NCBI GenBank assembly: GCA_965197005.1
Contig: OZ239982.1
Span: forward strand, 1,798,001 to 1,862,000
Direction of reading: 5' to 3'
Length of the DNA: 64,000 bases
DNA from: G965197005 sp965197005
GTDB taxonomy: Bacteria; Pseudomonadota; Gammaproteobacteria; Pseudomonadales; Oceanobacteraceae
Below are positions 27,141 through 35,254 of this stretch, piece by piece; position 1 is the first letter of the stretch; the number at the start of each line of letters is the position of its first letter. Made by a program: the position numbers and the translations under genes. The notes under the pieces are model-generated. The model did no database searches. It saw nothing but the letters and a program-made list of their open reading frames with translations, and had not been told where the DNA came from.

Positions 27141-28676
27141 TTAGCCTTTTACTACTCGTAATAATTCTTCAATGCTGGTATCGCCTTCTAATACTTTGCG
27201 TATTCCATCTTGTTGAATGCTTGGGCCTAAGGTTCTTGCATGGGCAGTAATTTCTTGCTCTCCTGCTCGCTCATGGATAAGGGTTTTTAAGGTTTCATCA
27301 ATAGCAATAATCTCATAAATACCTTGACGACCTTTATATCCAAGTTGATTACAGTGTTCACAGCCTTGGGGTTTATAGATGGTAACTGTCTCTTGAGCGT
27401 CTAATTCAAGAAGAGATAACTCTTTGTCATCTGGCGTATAAGGCTGTTTACAACGTTCACATAAAAGACGCACCAAACGCTGCGCCATTACACCAACAAT
27501 ACTAGAAGAAAGTAAAAATGGTTCAACGCCCATATCTTGTAATCTGGTGACTGCCCCTACAGCGGTATTCGTGTGTAAGGTCGATAACACCAAATGCCCC
27601 GTTAAACTTGCTTGAATGGCAATTTCTACGGTCTCTAAATCACGAATTTCACCTATCATCACAACGTCAGGGTCTTGCCGCAAAATAGCTCGCAAGCCTT
27701 TAGCAAAGGTCATATTAGTTTTGCTACTAACCTGAGTTTGCCCAATACCAGGCAAGCTATACTCCACGGGGTCTTCTACGGTTAAAATATTACGACTGGC
27801 ATCATTTAAGTCACTTAATGCCCCATATAAAGTGGTGGTTTTACCAGAGCCTGTTGGACCGGTCACCAAAATAATGCCATGCGGCTGACTGATAATTTGT
27901 CGCATGCAGTTTAGGTCGCGTTGTGACATGCCCAATTGTGATAAACTTAAACGTCCTGCTTGCTTATCTAACAGACGCATTACCACTCGTTCTCCATGTT
28001 GTGACGGCATGGTTGAAACTCGCACATCAACCTCTCGTCCACCAATACGCAAGGCAATACGCCCATCTTGAGGTATGCGTTTTTCAGCAATATCTAATTT
28101 TGCCATAACCTTAATACGAGAGACTAAAAGCGGCGCTAGGGCACGTTTGGGTTGTACTACCTCACGCAAAACCCCATCAATACGAAAACGCACTAGCAAG
28201 CGTTTTTCATAGGTTTCTACATGAATGTCCGATGCGCCTTGTTTAATCGATTCGGTTAACAAGGCGTTAATTAAGCGAATAATAGGTGCATCACCTGACT
28301 GCTCAAGTAAATCTTCTGTTTCTGGCACACTATCGGCAAGGCTGGCTAAATCCATATCATCACCTAGACCTTCAACCATTTCCATGGATTCTGAGGAATC
28401 CGATTGATAAGCCAGCCCCAAACGACGTTCAAAATCTTGGTCGGCAACACATTGCAAACGAAAGTCTTGCCCCAAATAACGCTGTACTTCAATTAACGCA
28501 TCGCTGGCTAAGCCTTCTTTATATACAACCAGCGGCATACCTGCTTGCTCTTCAACAAGCAAACCAAAGCGGCGAGCAAAACCAAAGGGAATACGTTCAA
28601 AAATATGCGGCAAAGCGGCTTCATTATTTACTGTTTGTTCAACCTGAGGTGCGCTTTGTTCTGTTTGTTCTGTCAT
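27141..28676 (-). CDS. gspE: Type II secretion ATPase GspE
   Basis: A 511-residue cytoplasmic hexameric ATPase. An N1E-like domain (FGFARRFGLLVEEQAGMPLV) precedes the ATPase core with Walker A VTGPTGSGKTTTLY, Asp box and DVVMIGEIRDLETVEIA, His box LTGHLVLSTLHTNTAVG, and a zinc CxxC...CxxC pair (CERCKQ and CEHCNQ). It is the first gene of the cluster. A Glu/Gln-rich stretch opens the protein. There is no gspC or gspD upstream, where they often lie. Confidence 0.95.
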   Translation of the reverse strand: MTEQTEQSAPQVEQTVNNEAALPHIFERIPFGFARRFGLLVEEQAGMPLVVYKEGLASDALIEVQRYLGQDFRLQCVADQDFERRLGLAYQSDSSESMEMVEGLGDDMDLASLADSVPETEDLLEQSGDAPIIRLINALLTESIKQGASDIHVETYEKRLLVRFRIDGVLREVVQPKRALAPLLVSRIKVMAKLDIAEKRIPQDGRIALRIGGREVDVRVSTMPSQHGERVVMRLLDKQAGRLSLSQLGMSQRDLNCMRQIISQPHGIILVTGPTGSGKTTTLYGALSDLNDASRNILTVEDPVEYSLPGIGQTQVSSKTNMTFAKGLRAILRQDPDVVMIGEIRDLETVEIAIQASLTGHLVLSTLHTNTAVGAVTRLQDMGVEPFLLSSSIVGVMAQRLVRLLCERCKQPYTPDDKELSLLELDAQETVTIYKPQGCEHCNQLGYKGRQGIYEIIAIDETLKTLIHERAGEQEITAHARTLGPSIQQDGIRKVLEGDTSIEELLRVVKG

Positions 28677-28842
28677 GTTTATTTACTTAGAATTAGTCAA
28701 TCATTGGGCTATTGCTTAAGCATAGCAGGATTGCTTGGTGTTTGCTTTTAGTAATAAGTTCAAGTCTATTTATTTGCACTTATGATGCTTACTATGCGCT
28801 TTATTTTATAGCAACTTAGGTAAAAAAATGAATATAAAATAA

Positions 28843-28884
28843 AAACCCGATTACAATTTTACTTAAAAAATATAAATCGGGTTT
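28843..28884 (-). terminator. Terminator after etfA
   Basis: Stem AAACCCGATT (28843-28852) with AATCGGGTTT (28875-28884). Read on the minus strand it is followed by T-rich sequence. It lies 12 bp past the etfA stop codon. Confidence 0.8.
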
Positions 28885-28895
28885 GTTCAATAACA

Positions 28896-29825
28896 TTACA
28901 GGGCGTTTTCTAGCTCTGGTACAGCCTCAAATAAATCAGCAACCAGACCATAATCAGCAACTTGAAAGATAGGAGCTTCCTCATCTTTATTTATTGCCAC
29001 AATCACTTTAGAGTCTTTCATTCCAGCTAAATGCTGAATAGCACCAGAGATACCAACAGCAATATACAAACTTGGAGCAACAATCTTACCTGTTTGCCCA
29101 ACTTGCATATCATTAGGAACAAAGCCTGCATCTACCGCAGCACGTGAAGCACCAACGGCGGCACCAAGTTTATCGGCAACTTTATACAGAATATCAAAGT
29201 TCTCTCCATTACCCATACCACGTCCACCAGAGATAACTATCTCAGCGGCAGTCAGCTCAGGACGATCAGATTTTGCCAACTCTTCAGCAACAAAAGTACT
29301 TAATTCATTTGCCTTAACATTACTGATATTTTCAACACTGGCATTACCACCTTCTTTGGCAACAGGATCAAAGGCACTGGCACGTACAGTAGCAACTTTA
29401 ACCGCATCGTTAGATTGAATGGTTGCAATGGCGTTACCTGCATAAATAGGACGTATAAACGTATCTGCACTTTCTACTGAAGTGACATCAGAGAGCATAT
29501 TAACATCTAACAATGCCGCCACTCTTGGCATAAAATCTTTACCTGTGGTTGTGGCAGAGGCAAAAATATGGGTATAACCCTTACCTAAATCAGCAACCAG
29601 TTCGGCTAAATTTTCTGCCAACTGATTAGCATAAACACCATCATCTACTAATAAGACTTTACTAACACCTGCAACTTTTGCAGCCTCATCTGCCACATTA
29701 GCACAACCACTACCTACAACTAGCAAATCAATATCGCCACCAACGGCTTTGGCAGCGGCTACGGTATTTAGGGTTGCTGCATTTAAGTTAGCTTGATTAT
29801 GTTCGGCAATAATTAAAATATTCAT
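28896..29825 (-). CDS. etfA: Electron transfer flavoprotein alpha subunit
   Basis: 309 residues. It forms the FAD-binding half of the ETF dimer that collects electrons from acyl-CoA and related dehydrogenases. The C-terminal FAD domain contains VISGGRGMG, VGQTGKIVAPSLYIAVGISG and VAINKDEEAPIFQVADYGL, the standard ETF-alpha signature. It follows etfB by 10 bp. Together with the divergent etfQO it forms a full route from soluble dehydrogenases to quinone. Confidence 0.95.
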   Translation of the reverse strand: MNILIIAEHNQANLNAATLNTVAAAKAVGGDIDLLVVGSGCANVADEAAKVAGVSKVLLVDDGVYANQLAENLAELVADLGKGYTHIFASATTTGKDFMPRVAALLDVNMLSDVTSVESADTFIRPIYAGNAIATIQSNDAVKVATVRASAFDPVAKEGGNASVENISNVKANELSTFVAEELAKSDRPELTAAEIVISGGRGMGNGENFDILYKVADKLGAAVGASRAAVDAGFVPNDMQVGQTGKIVAPSLYIAVGISGAIQHLAGMKDSKVIVAINKDEEAPIFQVADYGLVADLFEAVPELENAL

Positions 29826-29835
29826 CTGTTACTCC

Positions 29836-30585
29836 TTAAATTACTTTTGCATCGTTTTTAAGTTTCTCGACCAACTCACTGACCGAACCGACAATTTCAC
29901 CTGCTTCACGTTCTGCTGGTGGCGTTACTTTAACTATTTGTTGTGTTTGTTTAATCTCAACCCCTAAATCAGCAGCGGAAGTGACATCAAGTGGCTTACG
30001 CTTAGCTTTCATAATATTTGGCAATGACGCATAGCGTGGTTCATTCAAACGCAAGTCTGTAGTCACAACGGCAGGCAAAGGCAATTCAAGCGTTCTTAAA
30101 CCACCGTCCACTTCACGTACAACAGTTACCTTACCCGCCTCTAGCTTAACCTCTGAAGCAAAGGTTGCTTGCCCAATACCTGCTAAGGCCGCCAACATTT
30201 GTCCCGTTTGATTGTTATCAGAATCAATCGATTGCTTGCCCATTAAAATCAAATCAGGCTGTTCTTTATCAACCACCGCTTTTAGCAATTTAGCTGCGGA
30301 TAATGATTCGATTACCTCATCAGTTTCAACTAAAATACCTCGGTCAGCACCTAAGGCTAAGGCTGTACGAAGCTGCTCTTGGCAAGCCTTTGCACCAATA
30401 GAGACCACTACAATTTCACTTACTGCACCCTTTTCTTTCAAGCGCACAGCCTCTTCTACCGCAATTTCACAAAATGGATTCATTGCCATTTTGACATTGG
30501 TTAAATCCACATCCGTTTGATCTGCTTTAACACGTACTTTCACGTTGTAATCAATTACTCGCTTTACAGCTACAAGAACTTTCAT
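29836..30585 (-). CDS. etfB: Electron transfer flavoprotein beta subunit
   Basis: 249 residues. It has the AMP-binding ETF-beta fold: MKVLVAVKRVIDYNVKVRVK, MNPFCEIAVEEAVRLKEKG and the recognition region LELPLPAVVTTDLRLNEPRY. It is first in the etfBA operon, divergent from etfQO across a 293-bp region. Confidence 0.95.
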   Translation of the reverse strand: MKVLVAVKRVIDYNVKVRVKADQTDVDLTNVKMAMNPFCEIAVEEAVRLKEKGAVSEIVVVSIGAKACQEQLRTALALGADRGILVETDEVIESLSAAKLLKAVVDKEQPDLILMGKQSIDSDNNQTGQMLAALAGIGQATFASEVKLEAGKVTVVREVDGGLRTLELPLPAVVTTDLRLNEPRYASLPNIMKAKRKPLDVTSAADLGVEIKQTQQIVKVTPPAEREAGEIVGSVSELVEKLKNDAKVI

Positions 30586-30743
30586 AAATTTCTCTTTTAA
30601 TTAACGATGAAACACACCAGAGTTGAACTGAATCAATACAAATTGTAAACATTCCACCCTGTCCAGCTATCCATTATTGGCAACTCGTAGGCAAGCGTCA
30701 ACCATATAGACAATAAAAGCCGATAAAAATACACGAACAAAAC

Positions 30744-30760
30744 AAAAATCATTATCAAAA
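30744..30760. promoter_or_regulatory. Fur-like box between etfB and etfQO
   Basis: AAAAATCATTATCAAAA shares the AAATCATTATCAAA core with the site upstream of the bfr operon. It lies mid-way between the divergent genes. EtfQO carries a 4Fe-4S cluster, so iron control would make sense, but the match is only part of the Fur consensus. Confidence 0.35.
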
Positions 30761-30816
30761 ACAGGCACTAACTTATTGATTAAAATCATATTTAACAACA
30801 TTGATATAAGCAATAT

Positions 30817-30844
30817 TTGCCTGTTTTATTCTGCAAGGTATAAT
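30817..30844 (+). promoter_or_regulatory. Sigma70-like promoter of etfQO
   Basis: TTGCCT (30817-30822), a 16-bp spacer and a perfect TATAAT (30839-30844), 34 bp before the ATG, which is preceded by a GAGAGAGAG purine run. Confidence 0.7.
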
Positions 30845-30878
30845 CTCCTTTTACGCCAAGTAATATTGAGAGAGAGAG

Positions 30879-32525
30879 ATGCAAAGAGATGTAATGGAAT
30901 TTGATGTTTTGGTAGTCGGTGGTGGGCCTTCAGGACTCGCTACTGCCTGTCGAATTATGCAACTAGCCCAAGACGCAGGGGAAGAGAGAACCGTGTGTCT
31001 AGTGGAAAAAGGCTCAGAAATAGGTGCTCATATTTTATCAGGAGCGGTTATAGAAACCCGCGCCTTAGATGAATTATTCCCTAATTGGAAAGAATTAAAC
31101 GCACCTTTAAATACAGCGGTCAAACAAGATGAAGTCTATTTTTTAACCTCCCCTGAAAAATCAATCAAAACCCCGCACTGGGCAATTCCCAAACCCATGC
31201 ACAACGACGGCAACTATATTGTCAGCCTTGGCAATGTATGTCGCTGGTTAGCAGAACAGGCAGAAGGCTTAGGAGTTGAGATTTATCCAGGCTTTCCTGC
31301 CGCCGACTTGATTATTGAAGAAGACACTGTCAAAGGTGTGGTTACTGGCGATATGGGCATTGCCCATGATGGCAGTGAAAAAGACAGCTTTATGCCCGGC
31401 ATGGAATTGCGTGCAAAATACACTGTATTTGCCGAAGGCGCTCGTGGTCATTTAGGCAAACAGCTGATTGAAAAATTTAACTTAAATGAAGGCAAAGACA
31501 CCCAACACTATGGTATTGGCATTAAAGAGTTATGGGATATTGATCCTGACAAACACCAAGAAGGCTTAGTAGTGCACGGCACTGGTTGGCCCTTGTCAGA
31601 CAACAAAGCCACAGGCGGCTTTTTCTTATATCATGCAGAAAACAATCAGATTGCATTAGGATTAATTACCGACCTAAGCTACAGCAATCCTTATTTAAGT
31701 CCATTTGACGAATTTCAACGCATGAAACACCACCCTCTTATAAAACAATATTTAGAAAATGGCAAACGTGTTTCTTATGGCGCACGCGCACTCACCAAAG
31801 GCGGTATTAACTGCTTACCCAAAATGACTTTTGCTGGTGGTTTAATTGTTGGCTGCGATGCTGGTACTTTAGATTTTTCTAAAATCAAAGGCACACATAC
31901 CGCCATGAAATCAGGCATGTTAGCTGCAGAAGAAATATTTAGTGCCCTACAAAATGAGCAAGCACATACTGAACTCAGCGAGTACGCAAACAAATTTGAA
32001 CAATCCTGGGCATACCAAGACCTCTATAAAAGCCGTAACTTTGGACCTGCCATGCACAAACTAGGCACCCTTTTTGGTGCGGCTTTCAACTACATTCATC
32101 ACAACATTGTGCCATTACCTATCACCTTACATGACAGGACTGCAGACTTCTCCAACCTAATTGATGCAGATAAAGCTCGCAAAATTGATTATCCCAAACC
32201 CGACGGCAAAATCAGCTTTGCCAAACTCGACTCTGTATTTATTGGCAATGTTAACCATGAAGAAGACCAACCTTGTCATTTAAAACTCACTGACGCAGAC
32301 ATACCACTTACAATCAACCTACCCAAATGGGCAGAGCCTGCTCAGCGTTACTGTCCTGCTGGAGTATATGAGATTGTTAAAGACGAAAGCTCAGGAGAGG
32401 CTCGCTTTCAAATCAACTCACAAAACTGTGTACACTGCAAAACCTGTGACATCAAAGACCCCTCACAAAATATCACTTGGGTTACCCCTGAAGGCGGTGG
32501 TGGACCCAATTACCCCAACATGTAA
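30879..32525 (+). CDS. etfQO: Electron transfer flavoprotein-ubiquinone oxidoreductase
   Basis: A 548-residue membrane-associated enzyme that moves electrons from reduced ETF to ubiquinone. It has N-terminal FAD motif VVGGGPSGLATACRI, the ubiquinone-binding central region (KIKGTHTAMKSGMLAAEEIF), and the C-terminal 4Fe-4S ligands in YCPAGVYE and NCVHCKTCDIKDPSQNI. It is full length. It is divergent from etfBA, an arrangement common in gammaproteobacteria. Confidence 0.96.
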   Translation: MQRDVMEFDVLVVGGGPSGLATACRIMQLAQDAGEERTVCLVEKGSEIGAHILSGAVIETRALDELFPNWKELNAPLNTAVKQDEVYFLTSPEKSIKTPHWAIPKPMHNDGNYIVSLGNVCRWLAEQAEGLGVEIYPGFPAADLIIEEDTVKGVVTGDMGIAHDGSEKDSFMPGMELRAKYTVFAEGARGHLGKQLIEKFNLNEGKDTQHYGIGIKELWDIDPDKHQEGLVVHGTGWPLSDNKATGGFFLYHAENNQIALGLITDLSYSNPYLSPFDEFQRMKHHPLIKQYLENGKRVSYGARALTKGGINCLPKMTFAGGLIVGCDAGTLDFSKIKGTHTAMKSGMLAAEEIFSALQNEQAHTELSEYANKFEQSWAYQDLYKSRNFGPAMHKLGTLFGAAFNYIHHNIVPLPITLHDRTADFSNLIDADKARKIDYPKPDGKISFAKLDSVFIGNVNHEEDQPCHLKLTDADIPLTINLPKWAEPAQRYCPAGVYEIVKDESSGEARFQINSQNCVHCKTCDIKDPSQNITWVTPEGGGGPNYPNM

Positions 32526-32533
32526 CAATAGCT

Positions 32534-32589
32534 GGACAGAGGACTCAGCTCTGTCCTCTGCCCAGCCCCATGCTCCGCATGGTGCTGGG
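32534..32589. repeat. Two adjacent hairpins between convergent etfQO and murB
   Basis: Hairpin 1 is GGACAGAG (32534-32541) with CTCTGTCC (32549-32556). Hairpin 2 is CCCAGC-C-CCATGC (32561-32573) with GCATGG-T-GCTGGG (32577-32589). Neither has a T-run. Together they may end transcription from both genes or be a REP-like element. Confidence 0.6.
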
Positions 32590-32606
32590 TAACCAATGAG
32601 GTTTTG

Positions 32607-33611
32607 CTATATCAGTATTTGGGGTTCGACTTCAAGGTTTAGATTAAATTGCTGTTTGACTGTTTGTATAATGCGCTGGCTTAAAGCCTGAATGTCTTGG
32701 GCACTGGCACCTTGTTTGGCAACCATAACCAGTGCTTGTTTTTCATACATACCGACAAGTCCATACCATTTGCCTTTAAAACCGCATTGTTCAAGTAGCC
32801 AGCCTGCGGCTATTTTTACATCTTGCCCGTAAGCAAAATAGGCAATATCAGGATATTGCTGTTTAAGCTGGTGTAATTGTGCTTGGCTGATAATGGGGTT
32901 TTTGAAAAATGAGCCTGCATTGGGAATGAGCTTGGGGTCGGGCAATTTTTGCTGACGAATATGCACAATTTGCGCTATTAGTGTGTCAGCATTAAGCGTA
33001 CCTGCTTGCTGTAAGGGCAAAAGAGCTGCTAGTGCGCCATAGCTTAAATTGGGGGAAAATTGCTTGGTTAATTTAAAGCCAACACGGGTAATTATGCCCT
33101 GTCCTTTTAGTTGTTGTTTAAATAGGGAGTCTCGATAGGCAAATTGGCACTCGCCTTTAGAGAGATATTGCACTTCGCCATTGAGGGTTAAAAATTCGAT
33201 TTTATCGATATATTCACCGACTTCCACACCGTAAGCGCCTATGTTTTGTACAGGAGCGGCACCTACTGTGCCAGGAATAAGTGCAAGATTTTCTAGCCCA
33301 TGTCCGTAATCGCAGCTTTTGAGTACAAAGTCGTGCCAGTTAAGCCCTGCATCTACCCAAAGGTATATGTATTGCTCGTTTTGTTTGCGTATTTGCACCT
33401 CTTGCATGGCACTTTGTAAAACTAAACTTTGAATATAAGGAGCAAAAATGAGGTTACTGCCAGCACCAATGACTTGTACCTTAAGTTGCTGTTGTTTGGC
33501 TGTGGCTAAAAGTTGTTGCGCTTGGGCGATGTTTGAGAAGCGGGCAAAGTAGTCTGCTTGGCTTTTTAGGGCAAAGCTGTTGGCGTGGGTTAGGTCGTAT
33601 TGCGCTTGCAT
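32607..33611 (-). CDS. murB: UDP-N-acetylenolpyruvoylglucosamine reductase
   Basis: A 334-residue FAD and NADPH enzyme making UDP-MurNAc for peptidoglycan. FAD-binding signatures are VIGAGSNLIFAP and LALIPGTVGAAPVQNIGAYG. The catalytic Ser region is NAGSFFKNPI, and the C-terminal part fits the type I enzyme of gammaproteobacteria. It starts at the last base of the phosphatase gene's stop codon, as the end of the exbB-to-murB operon. Confidence 0.95.
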   Translation of the reverse strand: MQAQYDLTHANSFALKSQADYFARFSNIAQAQQLLATAKQQQLKVQVIGAGSNLIFAPYIQSLVLQSAMQEVQIRKQNEQYIYLWVDAGLNWHDFVLKSCDYGHGLENLALIPGTVGAAPVQNIGAYGVEVGEYIDKIEFLTLNGEVQYLSKGECQFAYRDSLFKQQLKGQGIITRVGFKLTKQFSPNLSYGALAALLPLQQAGTLNADTLIAQIVHIRQQKLPDPKLIPNAGSFFKNPIISQAQLHQLKQQYPDIAYFAYGQDVKIAAGWLLEQCGFKGKWYGLVGMYEKQALVMVAKQGASAQDIQALSQRIIQTVKQQFNLNLEVEPQILI

Positions 33612-34072
33612 TAGTTTTGGGTCTTTTGTTTTGCGATTATATGCTCGCAGGCTTCGATAATGAGTTCAAACATCTGTGTAAAGCCTTCTGCATCACCGTA
33701 ATAGGGGTCTGGAACATCTTGTTTTTGATTTTGGCTATAGTCTAAAAACAGTTCGATATTAGCTTGGCTATCCATGGGTTTAAGCTGTTGTAAGTCACTT
33801 AGATTTTGTTTGTCCATTGCAAGTATGAGGTCAAATTGATAAAAGTCTTCTGTGCTTATTTGTCTTGCTCTAAGGGGGCTTAAGTCATAGCCATATTGTG
33901 CGCCTACTTTAATAGCTCGTTTATCGGGCGGCTCGCCTATATGCCAATGACCTGTACCTGCGGAATCGGTTTTAATCTGTGTTAATTGGGCTATTTCTAA
34001 TTGATGTGCACAAACAGCTTGGGCACTTACTGAGCGACAAATATTACCTAAACATACAAATAGTATGTTCAT
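33611..34072 (-). CDS. Low-molecular-weight protein tyrosine phosphatase
   Basis: 153 residues. It has the P-loop near the N-terminus, FVCLGNICRSVSAQ, of the CX5R(S) type (C, R and S visible), and the catalytic Asp in DVPDPYYG. LMW-PTPs of this sort (Wzb/Etp or YfkJ-like) dephosphorylate tyrosine kinases of polysaccharide export or other targets. It overlaps the Trm112-like gene by 4 bp and murB by 1 bp. In pseudomonads the same gene lies between kdsB and murB; here no kdsB intervenes. Confidence 0.92.
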   Translation of the reverse strand: MNILFVCLGNICRSVSAQAVCAHQLEIAQLTQIKTDSAGTGHWHIGEPPDKRAIKVGAQYGYDLSPLRARQISTEDFYQFDLILAMDKQNLSDLQQLKPMDSQANIELFLDYSQNQKQDVPDPYYGDAEGFTQMFELIIEACEHIIAKQKTQN

Positions 34073-34278
34073 GCTTGTGTGCTTTTACGACGGTTTAGGG
34101 TTTGTTTTTCTTCGCTGCTCATTTTGCGTGCTTCTGACTCTAGCATAACAGGAATACCATCTCTTATGGGATAGGCTAAACCTGAGGCGGTGCTTTGTAG
34201 TTCTTGAGCTTGTTGGTCGTAGTGTAATGGTGTTTTGCTTAGGGGGCATACCAACATGCTTAAAAGTTGCTTATCCAT
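34069..34278 (-). CDS. Trm112/YcaR family small protein
   Basis: 69 residues matching YcaR (MDKQLLSMLVCPLSKTPL ... YPIRDGIPVML). YcaR relatives are small partners or zinc-ribbon-like proteins. Of the usual Cys pairs only one Cys remains (VCPLSK), so zinc binding is probably lost, as in many proteobacterial members. It overlaps lpxK by 8 bp and the phosphatase by 4 bp. Confidence 0.88.
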   Translation of the reverse strand: MDKQLLSMLVCPLSKTPLHYDQQAQELQSTASGLAYPIRDGIPVMLESEARKMSSEEKQTLNRRKSTQA

Positions 34279-35254
34279 TTTTAGTTCCTTGCTGTATCTG
34301 GGTTAAGAGCCTATCTATGCGTTGTTGCATGGTCTCTTTGGGTTTTACTTTTACTTTTAGGTACCAGTGTTTGTTGCTGGCAAATTGTACACATTTAATG
34401 GCATCTTTTTCTGTCATTAGGGTGTGTATATTAGCATTTAGATCGGCTTTGCTAAAGGGGTGATGGTCAGAAAAACTTTGGCATTTGGGGTCTAAGCCAA
34501 GTGCTTTTAAGCTGTTAAAAAAACGTTGTGGATTGCCGATGCCTGCTATAGCGTGCAGCTTTTCATTTTTGTATTGTTGTATAAAGTCATTTAAAGATAA
34601 GCACTGTTGGCTTTTTAAGTTTTTAAAATAGACGCTTTCAAGGATAAAGTCTTGTCCTTGGGTTAGGACTAAGTCGGCTTTTTGTAGGCGTGCTATCGGT
34701 TCTCGCAGTGGACCTATGGGCAAACACCAACCATTACCAAAACCCCGTGCGCCATCAATTAAAACAATTTCATAATCTCTTGCTAAGGCATAGTGCTGTA
34801 AGCCATCATCACTAAAAACCACATCTAGGTTTTCATTTAATAAACTGGCAAGTGCTTGAGGTCGTTTTGGGTCTACCGCTAAGGGAATGGGGTAATTATG
34901 ATATAGCATAACCGCTTCATCGCCTGCTTGAGCAACGCCAGTCTGTGCATTTACTCGTAAAGGATAATTGCCTTTGCCGCCATAACCACGAGAGATAACG
35001 CCTGCTTTTAAGTTGCGTTTATGGCATTGTTCAAGAAGATATTCTATAAATGGTGTTTTACCTGTACCACCAACACTGATGTTGCCAACAATCACTACGG
35101 GTGTAAATAGTGCTTTAGGGGGACGCAACCGATAATAGCATCGGCGTATATTACTCAGTATGATAAACAGCAACCATAAAGGCGCAAGATAGCTGTTACG
35201 CCACGGGCTTAAATACCAGTTTGCACTGATTTTTTTTGCTAGTTTTGTTTTCAT
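34271..35254 (-). CDS. lpxK: Tetraacyldisaccharide 4'-kinase
   Basis: A 327-residue membrane-associated kinase that phosphorylates the 4' position of lipid A precursor. It has an N-terminal membrane helix (LAPLWLLFIILSNIRRC), P-loop VVIVGNISVGGTGKTPF, GVISRGYGGKG and the Asp-rich VFSDDGLQHYALARD. It overlaps msbA by 4 bp, linking synthesis and flipping of lipid A. Confidence 0.95.
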   Translation of the reverse strand: MKTKLAKKISANWYLSPWRNSYLAPLWLLFIILSNIRRCYYRLRPPKALFTPVVIVGNISVGGTGKTPFIEYLLEQCHKRNLKAGVISRGYGGKGNYPLRVNAQTGVAQAGDEAVMLYHNYPIPLAVDPKRPQALASLLNENLDVVFSDDGLQHYALARDYEIVLIDGARGFGNGWCLPIGPLREPIARLQKADLVLTQGQDFILESVYFKNLKSQQCLSLNDFIQQYKNEKLHAIAGIGNPQRFFNSLKALGLDPKCQSFSDHHPFSKADLNANIHTLMTEKDAIKCVQFASNKHWYLKVKVKPKETMQQRIDRLLTQIQQGTKNG

